Of a stretch of 64,000 bases of DNA, positions 31,930 through 39,941 are shown piece by piece (position 1 is the stretch's first letter; each line of letters starts with the position of its first letter). The notes under the pieces are model-generated. The model was given only the letters and a program-made list of their open reading frames with translations, searched no databases and was not told where the DNA came from. Where the stretch lies: contig MPUH01000103.1 in NCBI GenBank assembly GCA_001970955.1, forward strand, positions 1 through 64,000. The letters are read 5' to 3'. The DNA is from Stentor coeruleus. Its lineage: Eukaryota > Ciliophora > Heterotrichea > Heterotrichida > Stentoridae. The translations under genes were made by a program, and so were the position numbers.

Positions 31930-32690
31930 TACAACAGATGAGGCATCAAAGTTATGAATCTTTGTAGAGAATTCAGAATAAAAAAAACTCAAGACTATGA
32001 CACATTAAGAACAGGAGTTTATAGTGTCACAAAGTAAAAATAGTCATTTACAAAATACAGTCAGAAAGACTAATTTACTTTATCCAGATGTAGATTCAGA
32101 AGTTTTCAAATGTTTTTGCGACAAAAGAGAATTGAAGTTACCAATATCTGGATCACTTATTAGTATTAGTTAGGAATAACAACTTAATTTTGCCAGGCCT
32201 TGGTTAATTTTCTTCTTTTATAGTATATTTTCGTGATAAAGTTTTTTATTTCTCTGTCGATCTTGATTATTTCTTGTTTGTCGTGCTTTTCTCTAAGTGT
32301 TTTTTCGAATTCTTCATTTCATAAAACGATATGCGATAATGAGAAATTTTTAGTTCCTTCATTCGCATATTTTTTAAGTTCATTTTCTATCTGGGCCACT
32401 TATAAGAGATCAAGCAGCATTAATAGCTTTAGCATTAAACATCAAAAATTTTAAAGCTTCTACTGAATGGGTGGATTCATTTTGAAAGAGAATTTCATTA
32501 AAGCGAAAGCTATTAATGGTGAAGCAGGAAAAAATAACCAAAAATTAGTTTCTGAATGATTGAAAATTTAAGAAACTTAACAGGCAAATACTCTGACTCA
32601 GATATTTTTAATATGGATGAAACAAGTTTATTATATTGTGGGCTACCTTATAAAACTCTTTGTTTAGCCTTTTGAGCCGGAGCAGGCCCC
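31930..32690 (+). pseudogene. pogo/Tigger-type (CENP-B-like) transposase fossil
   Basis: In order: an HTH-like segment (SYESLCREFRIKKTQDYDTL); the second CENP-B HTH (LLYPDVDSEVF, then RELKLPISGSLIS); about 235 bp of foreign sequence; the end of the HTH (LALNIKNFKASTEWVDSF, GEAGKNN); and the start of the DDE domain (YSDSDIFNMDETSLLYCGLPYKTLC), where the first Asp (DET) is visible. The rest of the catalytic domain is missing. Several stops and frame changes are present. The fossil ends where the broken desaturase begins. It is a plain DNA transposon and long inactive. Confidence 0.75.
32167..32400 (-). other. Foreign segment inside the pogo fossil, with minus-strand frame
   Basis: This stretch interrupts the conserved HTH of the transposase. 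On the minus strand it reads QIENELKKYANEGTKNF and NEEFEKTLREKHDKQEIIK with one break, a charged helical pattern unlike the transposase. It may be a captured piece of a host gene; no family was recognised. Confidence 0.4.
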
Positions 32691-33672
32691 CCCATGAATA
32701 TAACTAGGTATAAGTATTGCATAAAAAAACCAGCACAATTTAACGAGGATTTGCATGACAAAAGCTGAAAATGAAGTCGAACTACGACGATTTGGGTAGT
32801 TAGATATCCAAAAGAACTCATCAAACGTGCCGAATAAGTCCCCGAAATTCAAATTCATATATAAAAACCATGTATATATTTGCTGATATTTATGATACCA
32901 ATGTCTAGGCTGATTTACATGAAGTCTAATTAATGGATAAGTAGTATCAAAACTCCTATCAAGCTATAATGATTTACACATGAATGATGACCAAAAACAT
33001 GAGATCTTCTATACACAACACTAGATGAACCAACCATTTCTAAAACATGCCCACTAGCCCAGCTAAGATTTTTTGAACTTGTATAAGCCATATGATTACC
33101 ATCATGCATAATATTAACACCAACTTGACCACAACATAAACCATATATAATCGCTGACCGCCAGGTGCAAAAATAAATATACATGCTTAAACATAGGAAA
33201 TAAGAAATCATAATAATAAAACCTTTACTGATCATTTTTTGATCATCTCGGCACTTGTGCCTCGGAATTGTTTCTTCTACTCGGGATTTGACTGTTTTGA
33301 AAAACTCGCCGTCCCATGAGTAAAAATCTTTATAGTCTCGAACTTCACCTATAAGGAATTTTGCTGGAACACCTTTTTCACATAGACTTAATGGATGATA
33401 ACTTTCCCAGACTGCAGTACAATCACCACCTGCACCATCATATATAAGTTTTCCTCCTGGATGATTTGGAACCCAATCAGTAACATCATAAACTTTTCCA
33501 TGGATTACAAGCCAGCAATCATTCCATTTATCATGTTTTACTATCTCATCCATGTATATAGAGAATAACCACGTTTTTTATATATAGAAATATCGTTTAT
33601 TCCTATACAACGGCGAATATAATCAATCCAACACTTGCTTGAGTTATCAAGAGTTGCTCTTACTGTAGCCAT
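32691..33672 (-). pseudogene. Cytochrome b5-fused front-end fatty acid desaturase, broken
   Basis: The likely original start is the ATG at 33672 (MATVRATLDN). The frame is lost near 33555, just before MDEIVKHDKW, and again near 32945, after NHYSL. Each looks like a single missing base. The protein has a cytochrome b5 domain (HPGG heme motif), a membrane segment, His box 1 HDGNH and His box 2 HVFGHH. Past the second break it continues into RLHVNQPRHWYHKYQHIYTWF, as in delta-5/6-type desaturases. The third His box (QxxHH) is absent, because the gene ends at about 32690 against the pogo fossil. An alternative is a live short gene starting at 33553 (207 aa), but it would lack a required metal-binding box. 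Confidence 0.75.
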
Positions 33673-33770
33673 ATTTATTAGAAAGAGTTTATATATTTAA
33701 AACTTTTATTAGTTTTATATTCACTTATGACTTAGATTTATGCATTTATGTTTCTGGTGGTTTATTATAT

Positions 33771-36140
33771 ATGTCAGTCAAGGAACAGAGGATACATGAA
33801 GGTATTATCCTTTATACAGAAACTGTGAATTCAAGGGAAATATGTATGAGTATCCTTAATGAGATGCTTAAAATACTTTCCTTTACTATTGACCTGTCAG
33901 GGTCTAATGGTATCAAAATTAAGGAATCCACCACTTTGGTTAATACTGTTGAAATCGAACCACGGTCTAAAGTTGTTGTAGCTACTCTTTTATTAGAACC
34001 CAGCTGGAAACTGTCAACCAAGTTCAGATTTGCTGTGAAACCTCCAAGTGCCCAAATGGCCTTAAGCCTTATAGATAAGGACAACCAAAGAGTACTTCGT
34101 AAAATAGAAAGGGCGAAAAGAGAACTCCGTGTTAAAGATTTAAACAGTTTTGACCCTTCAATGATTAGTTCCAAACTTGGCAATTTTGTGGACCCATTCT
34201 TCCCCCCTTTAGACAGTTCAATCAACCTTGGCACAGACAGAAGAATAGACGCAGTTATCCAATGGCGACGTCCAGAAGAGTTTTTCCAAGGCGACTTTAA
34301 AGTATTTGACAACATCGAGCCTAATGATATCAAGCAAGGCAAGCTTGGAGATTGTTGGTTCATGTGTGCCTTAGCATCTTTAGCTGAGCGACCTGAATTA
34401 GTTGAAAGACTTTTCTATACAAAAGAACGAAGTCCAGAAGGTTTTTATCAAGTAAAATTCTGTAAAAGTGGTGAATGGGTTAGGGTAACTGTTGACGATT
34501 ATTTCCCATGTTTCCCAAAAGATACCCCAATGTTTTCTCGTTCTCATGGTAATGAACTTTGGGTTTTGATATTAGAAAAAGCTTATGCTAAACTTCATGG
34601 CTCATATTCTTTACTTAGAGGTGGCTGGGCAGCTGAAGGTATGATGGATTTGACGGGTTGCCCAACTTTAAATATGGATTTCAGTACTGTTGAAGGTCAA
34701 GAAATGCTTAAAAAAGATGCGGTGTGGCCTTTGATTAAACAACATGATGAAGAAGGGGCTTTGATATCAGCCAGTACAGCAGGAGAGGATCGTTTTTCTG
34801 AAGCTGGAGCACCACAAAAGAAAGGTGGACTGGTTCCAGGACATGCTTATACGGTTATATTGGTCAAAGAAGCTTTAGGTCAAAGATTGATTAATATTAG
34901 AAACCCTTGGGGGAATTTCGAATGGGATGGTGATTGGAGTGATAAGAGTCCTTTGTGGACACCTGAGATGAAAGCTGAGTTAAAGCCAGTACTTGATGAT
35001 AATGATGGAACTTTTTGGATATGTTATGCAGATTTTATAAAACAGTTTAATGGGGTGAATATATGCAAAGTTGATCAGTATCAAGAGCTTAGAATCAAAG
35101 GGATTTTTGAAAGAAAACTTATTGGCGAGCAGGAGTGGGTTAGTTCTAAAAGCTACTTTATTGTAACTTCGAAAAAAGATGCGAAGGTTACTATAGGACT
35201 ACATCAAGAAGATGCAAGGAATTATGGAGTTGATGAACGAAGACCTTATATTGACTTAGGCCTTGTTGTCCTTGATGTAACTGGTGGAAGTTTTAAGCTT
35301 TATCAAGCTAAAGAAGCAGTTAGTGAAAGGCAAGTTGAACTTGATATAACTATTGAAGCTAATAAACCTTATTTGATCTGGCCACGAACTTCAGGATGTG
35401 CATTATCAAGACCAACTGATGCAAAACCAGCTCCGATAGTCTTATACGAAAACAACGAACTTCATCCTTTATTTGAGTCAACAATAAGAGATTTATTCAG
35501 AAAAGCTAACAAAATGTTGGGTGAAGACTTGAGCTATACAGAATTTTCAGCTCTTATGAAAAAAGTAAATCTTCAATACACTGAAGAAGAATTCAAAGAA
35601 ATTGTTGATAGACTACCTAGTCATGAAGAAGGGTTAACATCTGATGGACTTGTTGAGTTTATGAGAGAAAAAGCTGAGTCTATGGGTCAAGAACAATTGA
35701 GACAATGGTTAGAAATATGGGGTTATGATCAAGACTTGTACTCGACACAATCACGTTATTATGTGTTATCTTTTCATTCACGTCAAAGACTTAAGGTGCA
35801 AATGAAGAACTCAGAAGGACTCAATTTGAATGAAAAAATACATGAAATGCTCATGTTGAAGTCTGGGGAGAAAAAAGGAATTACTGATGGGGTTCAGTTG
35901 TATTGCCTTATGGAAAAAGCAGCTAATGCGTTTACTTATGGAGCGTTTAATGATAATTCGCATAGGGTTAGGGTTACCCTGGATTGCTCGAATAGTGAAG
36001 GGCTTATGTTTAGTTCGAGGAAAAATTTGATGAATTTTACGATTGAACCTAAACAATGGAAGGTCCTTTGTCATTGTCAGATCTCAAGAACGGCTACAGC
36101 TTGCAAACTCAAGCCAAATCTTAGAGTAACTAGAGCTTAA
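33771..36140 (+). CDS. Calpain-type cysteine protease, 789 aa
   Basis: The catalytic triad is complete: Cys195 (KLGDCWFMCALASL), His358 (VPGHAYTV) and Asn378 (IRNPWGNFEWDGDWSD). The core covers about 165-420. A C2-like/domain III region follows at about 425-570, then an EF-hand-like helical part at about 575-655. The N-terminal about 95 residues and the C-terminal about 95 residues resemble each other (SGSNGI...VEIEPRSKVVV against SNSEGL...FTIEPKQWKVL) and may be two copies of a beta-sandwich module flanking the protease. Calpains are intracellular Ca-activated proteases. The start MSVKEQRIHEG lies just downstream of a TATATAT stretch. No introns were found. Confidence 0.92.
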   Translation: MSVKEQRIHEGIILYTETVNSREICMSILNEMLKILSFTIDLSGSNGIKIKESTTLVNTVEIEPRSKVVVATLLLEPSWKLSTKFRFAVKPPSAQMALSLIDKDNQRVLRKIERAKRELRVKDLNSFDPSMISSKLGNFVDPFFPPLDSSINLGTDRRIDAVIQWRRPEEFFQGDFKVFDNIEPNDIKQGKLGDCWFMCALASLAERPELVERLFYTKERSPEGFYQVKFCKSGEWVRVTVDDYFPCFPKDTPMFSRSHGNELWVLILEKAYAKLHGSYSLLRGGWAAEGMMDLTGCPTLNMDFSTVEGQEMLKKDAVWPLIKQHDEEGALISASTAGEDRFSEAGAPQKKGGLVPGHAYTVILVKEALGQRLINIRNPWGNFEWDGDWSDKSPLWTPEMKAELKPVLDDNDGTFWICYADFIKQFNGVNICKVDQYQELRIKGIFERKLIGEQEWVSSKSYFIVTSKKDAKVTIGLHQEDARNYGVDERRPYIDLGLVVLDVTGGSFKLYQAKEAVSERQVELDITIEANKPYLIWPRTSGCALSRPTDAKPAPIVLYENNELHPLFESTIRDLFRKANKMLGEDLSYTEFSALMKKVNLQYTEEEFKEIVDRLPSHEEGLTSDGLVEFMREKAESMGQEQLRQWLEIWGYDQDLYSTQSRYYVLSFHSRQRLKVQMKNSEGLNLNEKIHEMLMLKSGEKKGITDGVQLYCLMEKAANAFTYGAFNDNSHRVRVTLDCSNSEGLMFSSRKNLMNFTIEPKQWKVLCHCQISRTATACKLKPNLRVTRA

Positions 36141-36456
36141 GTAGATAATTAACTTCAAGAAATGAATAGGATCAATTTATGTGAATTTGGATGATTTTAT
36201 TAGAGAATTGGTCTTTTAAATATAGATTTTTTAAATAATTGCTAGTTTTTATGTTAGAGTTAAGGTTAACTTTAGTTTTAATAGGAATAATACATCTGCT
36301 TAGGTTTATTTTAGATAAAATTTTATTTTTATCTTTTATTTCCTATTTTAGGGATCTTTTCCTGTTATCCCTTTAGGTTTAACTATAAATCTTGAATAAA
36401 AAACTCTCCTCAGCCTTTAAATCCCTTAAAAAAACCCCAATCCTCCAAATTTTCAT

Positions 36457-36648
36457 CTAAATCCAGGCACTTCCAAACTTCTTATCATCATCCCAACTTA
36501 AAAACCAATAAAACCATCCAGAATACTCTCTAAAAAACCCCATCAGCCCACTTGTAATCAAAAACTTATAAAAAAACTCCAATAACAAGCCCAACGAAAC
36601 CAAAGCTTTTCGACCCAAACCAAAAATCCTATAATCAATTCCTAAAGG
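36457..36648 (-). other. Unassigned open frame, hydrophobic (possible gene fragment)
   Basis: 62 sense codons with protein-like composition (GLGRKALVSLGLLLEFFYK, MGFFREYSGWFYWFLSW), but the only ATG is deep inside. It could be the 3' part of a membrane-protein gene or a relic. The G-rich 3'-flank skew of this genome can also create such frames by chance, so confidence is low. Confidence 0.3.
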
Positions 36649-36701
36649 TCATCATTTAATTACTATATACATAAGCAATCAGAAAAATAATTTTCATTTA
36701 G

Positions 36702-36765
36702 AACACTTGCTTCCGAGTGGGTTCAACCCGGAACAAAAGCGCCTTTCAAATAAAACTCTCATCAT
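36702..36765. other. GC-richer island with inverted repeat
   Basis: CTTCCGAGTGGGTTCAACCC is followed by GGAAC. TTCCG/CGGAA and GGG/CCC can pair, giving a hairpin reminiscent of a tRNA T-arm. No acceptor or anticodon arm could be fitted, so it is not called a tRNA. Confidence 0.4.
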
Positions 36766-36840
36766 GTGACATTTATATATATACGTAAAATTCTATGGTA
36801 AAAATGATAGCTTTGATTAGGTTTATATATAAAATACAAA

Positions 36841-37122
36841 CTAATATAAGTCCATTGCATCAGCAGGCTCTGGCTCTTTTTTGAGTTTCCGGTTTTTCTT
36901 TTTCATAGCTAATTCGTGTGACCTTCTTGATATGATTTTTTTCGGCCCATCCATGTTGATTTCAATATCATCTTCTAGTTTAAGTTTTTCACAAATACCA
37001 TTGAGTGCGTCTTTGTATTCACGTTTTTCTTTCTTTTTTTCCATTTTAGCCATTTGATCACGTTCCTGCCTTTCTAAGAACCTAAGATATTTCTGCCTTC
37101 TTACCGGATCATTTTTTTTCAT
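36841..37122 (-). CDS. Small lysine-rich protein, 93 aa, unknown
   Basis: The ORF starts MKKNDPVRRQKYLRFL and is a highly charged helix to about residue 50 (RQERDQMAKMEKKKEKREYK). It ends with a basic segment (KKKNRKLKKEPEPADAMDLY). Composition resembles small nucleolar or ribosome-biogenesis accessory proteins, but no family was recognised. It is tandem with the FYVE gene 208 bp away on the same strand. Confidence 0.7.
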   Translation of the reverse strand: MKKNDPVRRQKYLRFLERQERDQMAKMEKKKEKREYKDALNGICEKLKLEDDIEINMDGPKKIISRRSHELAMKKKNRKLKKEPEPADAMDLY

Positions 37123-37330
37123 TTTTACAATATCTGGGTTTCAATTTCGCTTTTAAACTTCCAAACAAAATCTTTTAATAATTTCTAAGCCGATTTTTAT
37201 ATATAAAATCTATTACCCACCAAATCCTTAATAAAAATCACTTACAACATCAATCTAAGCTAATTTTTCACCATCTCAAACTTCTAATAACATATAAATT
37301 TCTCTACTATAACAAATTATTAAAAAAATC

Positions 37331-37984
37331 TTACATAGTCTCTAAAGTTGAGGCAAAAACTGACTGACTAAACGTCAAGTCATAAAAATTCTCCAACACT
37401 GATTCAGACATATCTTCATTTCTTATTTCACATATATACTTCATTTTATTTTCAACCTTAACAATACACTTGACACATAATCTTTGAGGAGTTATATACC
37501 CAAGTAAATCTAATTTATAGAACTTTGAACAACTCGCACATATATTTTTGCCACAATATCTGCAATGATGACATCTTATAGTCATACTAAATCCTTGTGA
37601 ACAAGTTTGACATAATGGGGATAATATCCATGATGGTCTTTTTGATAAAAGAATTCCAGCTGTGATTTTTGTAAAGGCTTTATTTGACTCAAATTTCAAC
37701 ATATATATTTTTTGACCTTCATCAGATTTTGCTAAGAAAATCAACTCAAGAAGAGGCTGGTTGCGGCTTATTATAAGGAAATCGTTGTTTAGATTAAGTT
37801 CTTCGGTTTTGTCTAAACGGAGAACGCAGAGATAGATTTCTAGAAGGGAAATTTTCCAGTCTTTAGAGTAGAGCAGGGACTGGGAGTCTTGGAGAAGGCC
37901 TGATTTTATTTGGATTTTCGCTTGGAGGTATTGCATTTTTACTTTTTCGGTTCTCACTTGCTCGCGAGGAATTTTGTTTCCCAT
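37331..37984 (-). CDS. FYVE-type zinc-finger protein with PH-like N-terminus, 217 aa
   Basis: Residues about 125-185 carry the FYVE pattern: CQTCSQGFSMT, then RCHHCRYCGKNICASCS and RLCVKCI, giving eight Cys ligands and the basic R(C)HHCR motif that binds phosphatidylinositol 3-phosphate. The WxxD element is altered to WILS. The N-terminal about 120 residues look like a small PH-type beta domain. FYVE proteins target early endosomes. MGNK at the start could suggest myristoylation, but Pro6 disfavours it. Confidence 0.85.
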   Translation of the reverse strand: MGNKIPREQVRTEKVKMQYLQAKIQIKSGLLQDSQSLLYSKDWKISLLEIYLCVLRLDKTEELNLNNDFLIISRNQPLLELIFLAKSDEGQKIYMLKFESNKAFTKITAGILLSKRPSWILSPLCQTCSQGFSMTIRCHHCRYCGKNICASCSKFYKLDLLGYITPQRLCVKCIVKVENKMKYICEIRNEDMSESVLENFYDLTFSQSVFASTLETM

Positions 37985-38567
37985 TTATTAAGTTTGATTA
38001 TAAATTAAATGGGCTAAGAATGTGGAAAGTTGTGAGTTTTTTAGAAGGAAACAGTGAGTTAAAAAAGAAGCGCTGAATTTGTTAATTGTGATGATTAGTG
38101 AACAGAAAGAGGTAAATGGTATGTAAAAATTGTGTTAGGTAATTTTTTAGGATAAAATGTGGTTTAAAAATTGGTTGTTTTTATAATGATTTTTGTATGA
38201 TTTGTATAAGGATTGGGAGAAAGATATTCGGTTTGATATTAGAGAAAAAATTGTCATTTTATTTAAAATAAAAATGTGATTTAATTAGATAAATACTTAA
38301 GCAATTAAACTATAGCTCCTGCTTCTTATACTAATAAATATGTATTTTTTCTACATACTTTTTGTTATTATGAATTGATTTTTCATCATTTAAATCATTT
38401 ATACTACTTAGATAAAGTTAAAATATGATAGTTATCAAATACTATCTATGCATTAATTTATATCAATCCTTCCCATAAGTAATAAAATACTTAAAATATA
38501 TTTCTAAATCCATCTTATCCATCCTACTCCAAAACTAAAACTCAAGATCTTAACAAAATAATCAATA
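37985..38567. other. Spacer
   Basis: AT-rich, no gene seen. The half next to 37985 is G-rich on the plus strand, as expected before a minus-strand gene. Confidence 0.45.
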
Positions 38568-39362
38568 TTATTCAGCCTTCAACAAATTATCACTATCCTG
38601 CCTTATCTTCTCCATATCATTCCTCAACTCTTCAAAAATCTTTTCTTTTTCATTACTTTTCTCCACCTTTTCTTGTACAGCTACCGATGTTATAACATCA
38701 CTTTGATTCTTAATCTGTTTTTCATTATAAACTTCATCCCTAACCTTTTCAGCTCTTTTTATCGCTTCATTCGAAAGTTTATAAACAACAATTGCATGAG
38801 GAATATTTGCCCCAACAGCATAAATAAACACAATTCCTGCACCGATCAATAAAAGTTTTCTTTTTGATTTATCAAAAAATCCTGATGCTTGTCCGAATTT
38901 ATATTTAAAATACTTGTCATTACCCTTCATATAATTGCTTATATGGTTTTTACTCATAGTAAAACTCTCTTCAAAAAAAGATTTTGTGTCTTTTAAGAAA
39001 TCCGTCATGCCACTTTTGACTACTTTTGGTACATTAGTAGACTCTTTTCCCATTTTTTTAAGGCTTTCAGTAGCTTTTTTAGCTTTGCTTTCAATGTTTT
39101 CAGTAATTTTGTCTCTTTTTTTGCTGTAGTTTTCTTCTAATTGTTTGAAGTTTAAATTCTTGCTGATTTTTTCCCATGTCACTTTGGCTGAAGGAAAATT
39201 CTCATATAATTTCTTCGTGTCCCAGTTTTTTTCAAGGTCCTTTTTCAGTTTATTTTGGTACTCTTTTGCTGTGAAAATAAACTTTTTAGCTTCGGTTTGG
39301 GTTGTTTTTTGGAAGGTATCAAGTTTAGTGTTTTTGAGTTTATCGAGGAACTTGCGAAACAT
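38568..39362 (-). CDS. Single-pass membrane protein with basic helical N-terminus, 264 aa
   Basis: The N-terminal 160 residues are basic and helical. One clear transmembrane segment (LLLIGAGIVFIYAVGANIPH) lies near residue 175, then a charged coiled-coil tail. MFRKFLDKLK at the start could be a mitochondrial targeting helix, and a mitochondrial inner-membrane place is possible. No family was recognised. Confidence 0.75.
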   Translation of the reverse strand: MFRKFLDKLKNTKLDTFQKTTQTEAKKFIFTAKEYQNKLKKDLEKNWDTKKLYENFPSAKVTWEKISKNLNFKQLEENYSKKRDKITENIESKAKKATESLKKMGKESTNVPKVVKSGMTDFLKDTKSFFEESFTMSKNHISNYMKGNDKYFKYKFGQASGFFDKSKRKLLLIGAGIVFIYAVGANIPHAIVVYKLSNEAIKRAEKVRDEVYNEKQIKNQSDVITSVAVQEKVEKSNEKEKIFEELRNDMEKIRQDSDNLLKAE

Positions 39363-39941
39363 TTATTTCTAGATCAGATAGGAAATAAATGGATGGAGGA
39401 AAGGAAAAAAAGTATAAACAGCGGGGATTGAACCTATGAATTTATGTATGTTAGAAGATGTGATAAATAGGATACTATGCTAGGAATTGCTGAAAAGGAA
39501 ATTCAATTTATAGTTTAAATATAGGAATTTTAAGAGTTGTGAGAGAAGATTTAGGTTTTAAATGATAAATTATTAAAGTGAAGAAAGGTTTTAAGTAGAA
39601 GGTATAAGAAATCATATAATTGTGTAGAAGTTGACTAATAGCATTAGTACTAAAAACATATACAAAATAGAAGTAGTGATAAAAACAGAAAGATGTAGGA
39701 CTTAAGGATTTGGGTACTATTTATGAATCATCAATTTTATAAGCTAAACCACAGTTAAAAATTAAAGCCCATGGTTTATAAAATACACACAAATATGTCT
39801 AAACTCACTAAATCTTAAAAATCGCAACCTTAAAAAAAACCCAAAAAATCAAAGACAAAATCTCAAAAATCCATAAATTCCAAAAATCATGCTGAAAACC
39901 TATACTATTTCAAAAATTTACATAAACATAATCCATCTTAT
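39363..39941. other. Spacer
   Basis: No gene is seen. A short GCGGGGATTGAACCT string near 39421 resembles a tRNA T-arm on the minus strand but could not be folded into a tRNA. Confidence 0.4.

Larger units (their letters stand above)
36141..36840. other. Spacer with an open frame and a GC-richer hairpin island
   Basis: It lies between the convergent calpain gene and the 93-aa gene. It holds an unassigned minus-strand frame at 36457-36648 and a hairpin island at about 36700-36765, both listed separately. Confidence 0.5.

Noticed and set aside
32930-33553. Intact 207-aa short desaturase
   Set aside because: Homologous sequence continues in other frames on both sides and the third His box is missing, so it is a broken gene.
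36700-36770. tRNA gene from the GGGTTCAACCC hairpin
   Set aside because: No acceptor stem, D-arm or anticodon arm fits on either strand.
39395-39485. tRNA-like T-arm (minus strand, GGTTCAATCCCCGC)
   Set aside because: The stems of the T-arm, acceptor and D-arm do not pair, so no cloverleaf can be drawn.
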